This document shows, piece by piece, positions 1-5,805 of a stretch of 6,770 nt of DNA; position 1 is the stretch's first letter; the number at the start of each line of letters is the position of its first letter. The notes below the pieces were generated by a model. That model did no database searches and was not told the origin of the DNA. It saw nothing but the letters and a program-made list of their open reading frames with translations. The DNA comes from Saprospiraceae bacterium (GTDB taxonomy: Bacteria; Bacteroidota; Bacteroidia; Chitinophagales; Saprospiraceae). The position numbers and the translations under genes are program-made. The stretch covers positions 1 to 6,770 of the forward strand of contig JAJDFU010000307.1 of NCBI GenBank assembly GCA_020528935.1, written 5' to 3'.

Positions 1-68
1 CACTGCTCGCTCTCTCTTTGTGTTGTTTTTTATTCTTCGGTGGTCTACCTCACTCTACAGCTCTCTAT
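1..68 (+). other. Library adapter end: degraded P5 plus i5 index (non-genomic)
   Basis: This is sequencing-library DNA, not genome. Positions 61-68 read CTCTCTAT, identical to the Nextera i5 index S502/N502 as I remember it, directly before the Read 1 adapter where an i5 index belongs. Positions 32-60 line up without gaps with the 29-nt Illumina P5 oligonucleotide. The 3' part is best (54-59, TCTACA, is exact) and agreement falls off outward. Positions 1-31 match nothing I recognise. They lie where a read would run past the end of the library fragment, so they are probably meaningless base calls. The identification of 61-68 rests on its position as well as its sequence; that of 32-60 is weaker alone but fits the order P5, index, adapter, insert. 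Confidence 0.85.
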
Positions 69-101
69 TCGTCGGCAGCGTCAGATGTGTATAATAGACT
101 G
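69..101 (+). other. Nextera Read 1 transposase adapter (contamination)
   Basis: These 33 bases match the Nextera Read 1 transposase adapter at 31 positions. Bases 69-94 are exact, including TCGTCGGCAGCGTC and then AGATGTGTATAA. The two differences are T for G at 95 and T for A at 100. The adapter points into the contig, so the insert, and thus the genome, begins at about 102. Read on the minus strand it yields the peptide YTHLTLPTN, and in another frame YTSDAADE, both familiar as adapter-derived protein tails. Nothing from 1 to 101 should be annotated as biology. Confidence 0.97.
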
Positions 102-738
<637 letters not shown>

Positions 739-774
739 GGTGTGTTCTGGCTTACTTTCCGCCAAAAGTAGCAA

Positions 775-1221
775 TTACGAGAGGATTTGGCGCACCACCT
801 GGGAAATGGCTTTTCCTTCGGCCCGGCCGGCCAGTCGCTGGGTGGCTATGCCCATCACCTTGCCCATGTCTTTCATGCTGTCGGCCCCCACTTCCTGCAC
901 GATCTTTTCCAGCTCGGCCTTCAGTTCTGCTTCGCCGAGTTGCTCCGGCAGGTAACGCTCAATGACAGCGATCTCTTCCCGCTCCACCTGAGCGAGATCC
1001 TCCCGCCCCTGTTTTTCGTAAATCTCCAGGGATTCCCGCCGCTGTTTCACGAGCTTCTGCAGCATTTTGATTTCCAGATCCGGGTTCAGGGCTTCTCCGC
1101 TGCCGGATGTCTTTTGCAGCAGAATGGCCTGTTTGATAGCGCGCAGGCCCCGCTTGGCCGCCTCGTCTTTGTTTTTCATGGCCTCCTTGAGGTCCTGTGC
1201 AATGCGTTCTTCCAGTGTCAT
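775..1221 (-). CDS. yqeY: GatB/YqeY domain-containing protein
   Basis: A 148-residue protein of the YqeY family, which resembles the C-terminal tRNA-binding-type domain of the GatB amidotransferase subunit but stands alone; its cellular role is not established. It is full length for the family. Typical stretches are LRAIKQAILLQ (26-36), KLVKQRRESLEIYEKQGRED (56-75), IERYLPEQL (87-95) and the C-terminal block with GADSMKDMGKVMG (112-124) and AGRAEGKAIS (131-140). The protein is mostly charged helices, with no signal peptide or membrane segment, so it is cytosolic. The ATG at 1221 lies 18 bp after the rsmA stop on the same strand, which suggests one transcript with rsmA. The gene symbol is the family name taken from Bacillus subtilis and implies no known function. 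Confidence 0.95.
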   Translation of the reverse strand: MTLEERIAQDLKEAMKNKDEAAKRGLRAIKQAILLQKTSGSGEALNPDLEIKMLQKLVKQRRESLEIYEKQGREDLAQVEREEIAVIERYLPEQLGEAELKAELEKIVQEVGADSMKDMGKVMGIATQRLAGRAEGKAISQVVRQILS

Positions 1222-1239
1222 TGGAGGGTTGGTTTTGGG

Positions 1240-2019
1240 TCAGCGTTCGAATTTCCGAACAATCCGGGTTATGTCCACAAACTCTTCTACCGTCAGCCGT
1301 TCGGGCCGAAGGCTGAAGCGTTCGTCTTTCAGAATATCGGCATCCGGGATGAAGCTTTTCAGCGTATTGCGAAGCATTTTGCGGCGCTGGCCAAAGGTCT
1401 GTTTGACGACTCGCCGAAAACTGCGCATCAGCTCTCCGGGCACCAGGGGGTCTTCCCGGCGCCGAAGGCGTATCACGCCGGATTGCACCTTTGGCGGCGG
1501 ATCAAATTGGCCGCGATTGACCGAGAAAAGGTAGTGGCCTTCGTAATAGGCCTGTACCAGTACGCTGATCACGCCGTAGGCTTTGGAGCCTGGATCGGCA
1601 ACTACGCGCTCGGCCATTTCTTTTTGGAACATGCCGACCAGTTCGGGAACAAAAGCCGTGTAATCCAGGGTCTTGAACAAGATCTGAGAAGATATATTGT
1701 AGGGGAAATTGCCGATGATGGCAAAGGGCTGCTCGTCGAAAATCAGTCCCAGATCGGCCTTCAGGAAATTGCCCTGGATGACCTGGCCTTCCATTTCCGG
1801 AAACTGCTGCTCCAGGTAGAGTACCATGTCCGGATCGGCTTCGATGGCCTTGAAGGCGAAGGATTGGCCGAGCAGGAACTGGGTGAGCATGCCTTTACCC
1901 GGACCGATCTCCAGAACACGGGGGTGCTCCGGCCCCAGACTGCCGGCTATCCGCCGGGCCGTTGATGTATGCGTGAGAAAATGTTGTCCGTAGGATTTTT
2001 TAGCCCTTGGTGGTTGCAT
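1240..2019 (-). CDS. rsmA: 16S rRNA (adenine1518/1519-N6)-dimethyltransferase RsmA (KsgA)
   Basis: SAM-dependent methyltransferase that dimethylates two adjacent adenines in the 3'-terminal helix 45 loop of 16S rRNA, a late step and checkpoint in 30S assembly. It has 259 residues, normal for the family. The Rossmann motif I is VLEIGPGKG (35-43), the acidic residue after strand 2 is E60 in IEADP, and the catalytic motif IV is NFPY at 104-107 (N-x-P-Y, Phe in place of the usual Leu). FDPPPKVQSGVIRL (172-185) and the C-terminal RRKMLRNTL (212-220) and RPERLTVEEFV (238-248) are typical of RsmA. The N-terminal KKSYGQHFL (7-15) is the family's opening motif and supports the ATG at 2019. A purine-rich GGGGAG (complement of 2028-2033) lies 8 nt upstream as a plausible ribosome binding site. 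First gene of the leftward rsmA, yqeY, aldehyde dehydrogenase run. Confidence 0.98.
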   Translation of the reverse strand: MQPPRAKKSYGQHFLTHTSTARRIAGSLGPEHPRVLEIGPGKGMLTQFLLGQSFAFKAIEADPDMVLYLEQQFPEMEGQVIQGNFLKADLGLIFDEQPFAIIGNFPYNISSQILFKTLDYTAFVPELVGMFQKEMAERVVADPGSKAYGVISVLVQAYYEGHYLFSVNRGQFDPPPKVQSGVIRLRRREDPLVPGELMRSFRRVVKQTFGQRRKMLRNTLKSFIPDADILKDERFSLRPERLTVEEFVDITRIVRKFER

Positions 2020-2110
2020 GAACGGTTCTCCCCTTTTCCTGGTCTAAATCTTTACCTTTACTCTTCGGTGTATAATGTACAGGAAGTAGCGAGAAAAACC
2101 GAATCGGAAC
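2020..2110. promoter_or_regulatory. Divergent promoter region between rsmA and pdxA
   Basis: This 91-bp gap between two outward-facing genes must carry the promoter of each, unless rsmA or pdxA is read from elsewhere. It is AT-richer than the genes. On the plus strand TACCTTTA at 2053-2060 is one base off the Bacteroidota -7 consensus TAnnTTTG, but no TTG lies at the expected distance upstream. TATAAT at 2071-2076 resembles a general -10 box, also without a good partner. The rsmA side carries the purine-rich stretch at 2028-2040. No operator or riboswitch structure stands out. The region call is safe by layout; individual boxes are guesses. Confidence 0.5.
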
Positions 2111-3196
2111 ATGGAAAAACACAAGATCGGGATAACTATCGGAGATATCAACGGCATCGGCCTGGAGGTGATCCTCAAAACCCTGGCCCACCAGAGTGTA
2201 AGCAAACAGTGTACGCCCGTCATTTTCGGTTCTTCCAAAGTGGTCTCCTACCACAAAAACATCGTAAACAGCGACTTCCACTTCCACGTGGCCCGTTCGG
2301 CCGACGATCTGGAACACAACAAGGTCAACGTCATCAACTGCTGGACGGACCGCGTCAACATCACATTGGGTAAACCCACCGAAGAAAGCGGGCAGTATGC
2401 CTTCAAGTCGCTGGAATACGCCACCGCTGAGCTCAAGGCCGGACGCATCGATGCGCTGGTCACGGCGCCCATCAACAAAGAAGCCATGAAGATGGCCGGT
2501 TTTCCCTTTCCCGGCCATACCGAATACCTCAGCCAGGAGTTGGGTAGCGGGCACAGTCTGATGCTCCTGGTGCAGGACGAGCTGAAGGTGGGTCTGGCCA
2601 CCAATCACCTGCCCATACGCGAAGTGGCCGGAGCCGTTACCAAGGAGCGCGTACTGAGGAAGATTCAACTTCTGGATCAGAGCCTTCGCATGGACTTTGG
2701 CCTGGAAAAACCCACCCTTGCCGTATTGGGGCTCAACCCTCATGCCGGCGACGGCGGTGCTATCGGCAGGGAGGACGAGGAGGTCGTGCGACCCAGCGTG
2801 ATCGAGTGCAAGAAGAAGGGCATGCTGGTGATGGGCCCCTACCCGGCCGACGGCTTTTTCGGCTCGGGGCAATACCGCAAATTCGACGGTATCCTGGCCA
2901 TGTACCACGACCAGGGATTGGTGCCCTTCAAGACCTTGGCTTTCGGTGGAGGCGTGAATTTCACGGCGGGGTTGCCCCATGTGCGCACCTCACCCGATCA
3001 CGGTACGGCTTACGACCTGGCCGGCAAGAACGAGGCCGATCCGTCCAGTTTTCGCCAGGCCTTCTTCCTGGCGCTGGATATTGCCCGGCAGCGCAAACGC
3101 TACAGGGACATACACGCCAATGCCCTCAAGCGAAACGAGAAAGTGCTCAACCAGGTGGACGAAGTCCTGCAAGAGGACGAACAGGAAGAGGGCTAG
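2111..3196 (+). CDS. pdxA: 4-hydroxythreonine-4-phosphate dehydrogenase PdxA
   Basis: Oxidises 4-phosphohydroxy-L-threonine to a product that decarboxylates to 3-amino-1-hydroxyacetone phosphate, which PdxJ condenses with deoxyxylulose phosphate in the DXP-dependent pyridoxal phosphate route. A cytosolic, metal- and NAD-dependent homodimer. Known E. coli PdxA positions are present at the same numbers: H136 and T137 (substrate), metal ligands H166, H211 and H266, and K274, N283 and R292. Motifs are PGHTEYL (134-140), NPHAGDGG (209-216), YHDQGLVPFK (265-274) and TSPDHGTAYD (293-302). The protein opens with ITIGDINGIGLE (8-19), which supports the ATG at 2111. At 361 residues it is about 30 longer than the E. 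coli enzyme, mainly through an acidic C-terminal tail (DEVLQEDEQEEG), probably ordinary for the phylum. Divergent from rsmA. Confidence 0.98.
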   Translation: MEKHKIGITIGDINGIGLEVILKTLAHQSVSKQCTPVIFGSSKVVSYHKNIVNSDFHFHVARSADDLEHNKVNVINCWTDRVNITLGKPTEESGQYAFKSLEYATAELKAGRIDALVTAPINKEAMKMAGFPFPGHTEYLSQELGSGHSLMLLVQDELKVGLATNHLPIREVAGAVTKERVLRKIQLLDQSLRMDFGLEKPTLAVLGLNPHAGDGGAIGREDEEVVRPSVIECKKKGMLVMGPYPADGFFGSGQYRKFDGILAMYHDQGLVPFKTLAFGGGVNFTAGLPHVRTSPDHGTAYDLAGKNEADPSSFRQAFFLALDIARQRKRYRDIHANALKRNEKVLNQVDEVLQEDEQEEG

Positions 3197-3253
3197 CCGG
3201 ACACTTCGCCGGTTGGTCCGACTTGTGTAATTTGGCGCTGGACGGCTTGCACT
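3197..3253 (+). other. Short pdxA downstream spacer with weak hairpin
   Basis: This 57-bp gap separates the pdxA stop from the next gene. It can form a short stem, CGGAC (3198-3202) with GTCCG (3216-3220), or alternatively CCGG (3197-3200) with CCGG (3209-3212). Neither is followed by a T-run, so termination is uncertain and the following genes may be read through from pdxA. TAATTTG at 3228-3234 faintly resembles a -7 box with a shortened spacer, and has no matching upstream TTG at the right distance. Confidence 0.25.
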
Positions 3254-3889
3254 ATGCATGAACCCGAAAAATCTCCGGATCACAGCCTGCTCAACAGACG
3301 CTGGGAAGACCTCCTGGGCGATGTGCAGAGCCTGCTGGCCGTAGCCTATATCGCCTTGATCATGGAGGTGGCCTACTACCGGGAGTTCGGGATCAACATT
3401 GTCGAATATTCCAACGTCTTCGACTTTCTGATCGGCCCCTTCAAGCGCTCAGAGGCCCTCTTTTTTCTTTGTTTCACTTTTGCCGTCACTTTCTTCGCCT
3501 TACGCTTTGACATGTATATGCAGAAGCGTTTTCCAAAAGTTCACAATATCCTGAACCTAGGCATGGCCCGGAGAACCTGGTTTGTGTGGTACCGAAATCT
3601 CGCCTACGTTATTGTTTTCTTTGCCCTGCTGATCGTTTATTCGGTCATGCTGGGCGAGGGCCGTCGGGATCATCTTTGCGCCACCACCGAGTTCGATATG
3701 GGCGTCGTTTTTCAGGATCGAGCCGGCGACACCCTGTCCATCAAGGAGATCGGCGCCAATGCCAGCTACCTCTTCGGGTTGGATGGCAACAACCGGGTAC
3801 ACGTCATACCCACCCAGTCAGGAGTACAACAACTGGTCTTGACGGAAGAGATACGCGCTGAAAAAGCGCGTGCCAAACCCATTCAATGA
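3254..3889 (+). CDS. Uncharacterised three-helix membrane protein
   Basis: I do not recognise a named family. The 211-residue product has three hydrophobic segments, at about 24-42, 68-84 and 114-134. The loop at 85-113 is rich in Arg/Lys (KRFPK, ARR), so by the positive-inside rule it faces the cytosol. That places the 43-67 loop (with FGINIVEYSNVFDFL, 45-59) and the 75-residue C-terminal tail on the periplasmic side. The tail looks beta-rich: IKEIGANASYLFGLDGNN at 163-180, then VHVIPTQSGVQQLVL at 182-196. There is no signal peptide cleavage site and no catalytic motif. Its last four bases overlap the start of the next gene (ATGA at 3886-3889), which points to translational coupling and a shared job. 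The start at 3254 is the first in-frame ATG; no clear ribosome binding site precedes it. Confidence 0.85.
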   Translation: MHEPEKSPDHSLLNRRWEDLLGDVQSLLAVAYIALIMEVAYYREFGINIVEYSNVFDFLIGPFKRSEALFFLCFTFAVTFFALRFDMYMQKRFPKVHNILNLGMARRTWFVWYRNLAYVIVFFALLIVYSVMLGEGRRDHLCATTEFDMGVVFQDRAGDTLSIKEIGANASYLFGLDGNNRVHVIPTQSGVQQLVLTEEIRAEKARAKPIQ

Positions 3890-4554
3890 AAGCCTTACCT
3901 ACCAACTCCCAAGCCAATCTGACCGGTGGCACCTGGTTTGTGCACGAGGAGCCGGACTACATCCTGCGGGTTTGGATGTCGGCGCTCAACGGCAAGGAAA
4001 AGGTGTATCTCAACGATGAGGTGGCCTCCGAAAAACGCAACCTCACCAGCATGAGCACCCGGCATGAGTTCACACATGAGGGGCATCATTTTTTTATAGA
4101 TGTGAAGGGTTCGATGGCCGTCAACGACATGGGCTTTGGGCAGGGCACGTTCCAATGCAGCCTCTTTCGCGACGGCAAGCTGCTGGGGGTGTACGAAACG
4201 GTGGCGCAGTCCAACGGCACCATCCGCATACACCCCGCCCCGGATTCGAAACAGGCCCGGGAGCGCGCGCTGGAACACTTTCGCCTTCGCGGGCTTCGCG
4301 CACTGGAAACCTATGACCTGCCCGAAGCCCGGCTTGACCTGCAGCGCGCCCTGGCCATAGACGATACGGCAGCGGAGATCCACTTTTGCCTGGCCTGCGT
4401 GTACTCCCTCGAAGAAGAGGCGGAGCGGGGAATCCATCACCTGCGGCAGGCCCTGCAGCACGGCCTGAGCGGGCAGGAACGCCTGCGCACGACCCCCCAG
4501 CTGGCTTACCTGCGCATGCGGCCCGGCTTCGAAGAAGAATTTTTCGGGGCGTAG
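3886..4554 (+). CDS. Uncharacterised protein: beta-rich N-terminal domain plus TPR repeats
   Basis: A 222-residue soluble protein without signal peptide or membrane helix, so probably cytosolic. Residues 15-115 alternate like a beta sandwich: WFV, YILRVWMSALNGKEKVYLND (25-44), HEFTHEGHHFFIDVKG (60-75), then GTFQCSLFRDGKLLGVYE (87-104). The order G-K-x-x-V-Y-x-N/D-D, aromatic-rich strand, then DGKLL recalls the FAIM1-type fold, but this is only a resemblance by eye. Residues 127-160 (ALEHFRLRGLRALE onward) and 161-194 (AAEIHFCLACVYSLEEEAE onward) fit two TPR helix pairs, and the tail ERLRTTPQLAYLRMRPGFEE (198-217) is a common capping ending of TPR proteins. It starts inside the stop of the preceding membrane-protein gene, so the pair is probably coexpressed. 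Function unknown; a scaffold or adaptor role is the modest inference from the TPRs. Confidence 0.87.
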   Translation: MKALPTNSQANLTGGTWFVHEEPDYILRVWMSALNGKEKVYLNDEVASEKRNLTSMSTRHEFTHEGHHFFIDVKGSMAVNDMGFGQGTFQCSLFRDGKLLGVYETVAQSNGTIRIHPAPDSKQARERALEHFRLRGLRALETYDLPEARLDLQRALAIDDTAAEIHFCLACVYSLEEEAERGIHHLRQALQHGLSGQERLRTTPQLAYLRMRPGFEEEFFGA

Positions 4555-4631
4555 ACAAGGAGCGAACGTTGGTCTAAAAATAAACAAGCCCTGCCGGGCA
4601 AAGGGTGTTCTTTCGCGCAAACGCATCCCAT
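4555..4631 (+). other. Intergenic spacer before the CarboxypepD_reg-like gene
   Basis: A 77-bp gap with an AT-rich patch at 4575-4590 and a minimal GCCC/GGGC stem (loop TGCC) at about 4588-4599. Neither is convincing as promoter or terminator. A GTG at 4605 is in frame with the next gene but would put nine non-hydrophobic residues before its signal peptide, so I treat 4605-4631 as untranslated. Confidence 0.3.
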
Positions 4632-5456
4632 ATGTTTCGCATCCTTCTTTCCCTAACCCTTTTGCTTTCCTGCCAAGCGGCCGTTGCCCAGGAGTTCATC
4701 CAGGGTACCCTTCGCGATGCAGACTCCGGTGAGCCCGTTCCCTTCGCCAACATCGGCATCCCGGATCAACAGACGGGTACGGTAAGCGACGAGAACGGCC
4801 GGTACCGCCTGCCCGTCCGGGCGGAGCCGGACGCGGTGATCCTCTCGGCTATCGGCTATGCAACAGAAAGGTACTCCCTGAAAGAACTGCGGGCCGCTCC
4901 CGATCTGCTGCTTCAGCCTCAGGCCTACCTCACGGATTCGGTAGTCGTGCGCGCTTCGAGGCTGGGACCGGAGCAGGAACTGGGCTACCGCATGGCCAAA
5001 CGGAGAAACAGCATCGGCATTACCGGTCGCTCGCTGGGCTTCGAGATCGGGGCTCGCATACCCATAGCCAAGGAAACCCTGCTCAAAAAGGCCCATTTCG
5101 TGCTCAATCATGCCAAGGGGGATTCTATCTTACTGCGTGTCAACCTGTATCGATGGGAGCATGGCCGGCCCGGCCGGCTTTTGCTACCGGACAATGTACT
5201 GTTGGAAGCCGGGCAGAAACGGGGCACCCTTACCGTCGATCTGTCGGCCTACAGCCTGGTCGTTGAGGAGGATGTATTCCTGGCCCTGGAGTGGGTAAAA
5301 GACCTCTCCGGCCTGGGCGAAGCGGGAATCACCTTTCGCTGCAAAAACAGCCCGGCCCGCAAAGCCAACCTCTACACCCGCCTCACCAGCCATGCACCCT
5401 ATGTGAAAATGAACATGGCCCTGGGCTTTTATCTGACGGGCCGGCCGGTGGAATGA
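4632..5456 (+). CDS. Secreted carboxypeptidase-regulatory-like domain protein
   Basis: A 274-residue exported protein. Residues 1-19 form a signal peptide (MFR, hydrophobic LLSLTLLLS, then AVA before Q20). LLSC at 11-14 could alternatively act as a lipobox, which would make it a lipoprotein. Residues 23-105 match the CarboxypepD_reg-like beta sandwich seen at the N-terminus of many Bacteroidota TonB-dependent receptors: IQGTLRDADSGEPVPFANI (23-41), TGTVSDENGRYRLPV (48-62), VILSAIGYATE (69-79). DSVVVRAS (102-109) resembles the strand that in receptors leads into the plug. No plug or barrel follows. Instead residues 130-270 form a second beta-rich domain of unknown role (ILLRVNLYRWEHGRPGR, VDLSAYSLVVEEDVFLALEW). 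ATG at 4632 is chosen because it starts the signal peptide. Envelope location is firm; ligand and function are unknown. Confidence 0.88.
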   Translation: MFRILLSLTLLLSCQAAVAQEFIQGTLRDADSGEPVPFANIGIPDQQTGTVSDENGRYRLPVRAEPDAVILSAIGYATERYSLKELRAAPDLLLQPQAYLTDSVVVRASRLGPEQELGYRMAKRRNSIGITGRSLGFEIGARIPIAKETLLKKAHFVLNHAKGDSILLRVNLYRWEHGRPGRLLLPDNVLLEAGQKRGTLTVDLSAYSLVVEEDVFLALEWVKDLSGLGEAGITFRCKNSPARKANLYTRLTSHAPYVKMNMALGFYLTGRPVE

Positions 5457-5602
5457 GGTGTTTCTCGGATGACTTCGAACCTCCGATGAACAACCTCCGC
5501 TCCCCGGGGCTTTGGCACCACTACCTCAAAGGAAGCCACCTTTAGTACCGGATGGTTCGGGAGATGCGTTTGCTCTGGAGAAGGGAAGATTTCCTTTGTT
5601 AT

Positions 5603-5659
5603 ACGGTTTTCAGGATAAAATGACCTTTCTACGAAGACTTATTTTATCCTGAAAACCGT
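5603..5659. repeat. Perfect 19-bp inverted repeat (hairpin 1)
   Basis: The left arm 5603-5621 reads ACGGTTTTCAGGATAAAAT, and 5641-5659 is its exact reverse complement, leaving a 19-nt loop at 5622-5640. In RNA, wobble pairs at both ends (5602 with 5660, 5622 with 5640) would extend it to 21 bp. No T-run follows on either strand, so it is not a classical intrinsic terminator. Confidence 0.95.
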
Positions 5660-5660
5660 G

Positions 5661-5761
5661 AATACCGCTTCAAGTATGAATCCCGCTTTCAAAATAGGTT
5701 CAGTTTCTGCATCCAATCTATTTTAAAGCGGGATAGGTCATTTCATACTTGAAACGGTATT
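5661..5761. repeat. Nested 36-bp imperfect inverted repeat (hairpin 2)
   Basis: The outer stem pairs 5661-5680 (AATACCGCTTCAAGTATGAA) with 5742-5761, 19 of 20 positions, with a C/A mismatch at 5668/5754. The inner stem pairs 5681-5697 with 5718-5733, 16 bp with one bulged C at 5690, around a 20-nt loop (5698-5717). An 8-nt bulge (TAGGTCAT, 5734-5741) sits on the right side only. It lies one base after hairpin 1 and 44 bp before the lipoprotein start codon. Confidence 0.93.
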
Positions 5762-5805
5762 ACCTTTACTTATTGAATCGTACAAACCAAACCATCCGTT
5801 ACGCC

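Larger units (their letters stand above)
5599..5762. repeat. Composite palindromic element, MITE/REP-like
   Basis: The block has related outer ends. Bases 5601-5626 and the reverse complement of 5735-5760 agree at 21 of 26 positions by hand alignment, both running from ATAC to AAATGACCT. Taking the core as 5602-5759, TTA stands on each side (5599-5601 and 5760-5762), which could be a 3-bp target duplication. Inside are two hairpins whose arms are diverged copies of one unit of about 16-20 nt (roughly CCGCTTTCAAGTATGAA) in orders + - + + - -. It has no coding capacity, so it would need a transposase elsewhere. The palindromes are certain; the mobile-element reading is inference from a single copy. 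Confidence 0.6.
5457..5805. other. 349-bp intergenic region holding a palindromic repeat cluster
   Basis: There is no credible gene here. The first 140 bp (5457-5598) follow the preceding stop and hold only weak dyads: TCGGA/TCCGA arms around a 12-nt loop near 5467-5488, and AAGGGAA/TTCCTTT near 5581-5597. From about 5599 to 5762 the sequence is almost wholly palindromic. The last 43 bp before the next ATG are AT-rich and must contain the promoter of the lipoprotein gene if it has its own. TACCTTTA at 5761-5768, the same octamer as upstream of pdxA, is the best -7 candidate, though no TTG lies at the proper distance. Confidence 0.6.

Noticed and set aside
739..774. TTG start adding 12 residues to the aldehyde dehydrogenase
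   Set aside because: It would abut the yqeY-like stop with no ribosome binding site, and the ATG at 738 gives a sensible N-terminus.
787..1965. Long plus-strand open frame of 392 codons opposite the yqeY-like gene and rsmA
   Set aside because: It is the antisense of two clearly conserved genes; its translation shows no recognisable motif and arises from GC-rich codon bias.
2071..2076. TATAAT as a classical sigma-70 promoter for pdxA
   Set aside because: No matching -35 box at 16-18 bp, and the main sigma factor of Bacteroidota uses a different -7/-33 consensus; kept only as a weak note in the intergenic entry.
2000..2980. Long minus-strand open frame opposite pdxA, 326 codons
   Set aside because: Antisense shadow of pdxA, whose catalytic residues are all intact on the plus strand.
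4605..4631. GTG start extending the CarboxypepD_reg-like protein by nine residues
   Set aside because: The signal peptide begins naturally at the ATG at 4632; the extension has no supporting motif.
5552..5623. A 23-codon open frame (MVREMRLLWRREDF...) with a purine-rich upstream, ending inside hairpin 1
   Set aside because: Very short, its 3' part is palindromic repeat sequence, and there is no recognisable peptide type; expected by chance.
5599..5762. CRISPR array or integron attC site
   Set aside because: The repeats alternate in orientation, differ in length and lack uniform spacers; no cas or integrase gene is present and the core-site pattern of attC is not seen.
5749..5805. TTG start giving the OmpA lipoprotein 19 extra N-terminal residues
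   Set aside because: The start lies in the arm of hairpin 2, and the extension would place charged residues before an otherwise perfect lipoprotein signal peptide beginning at 5806.
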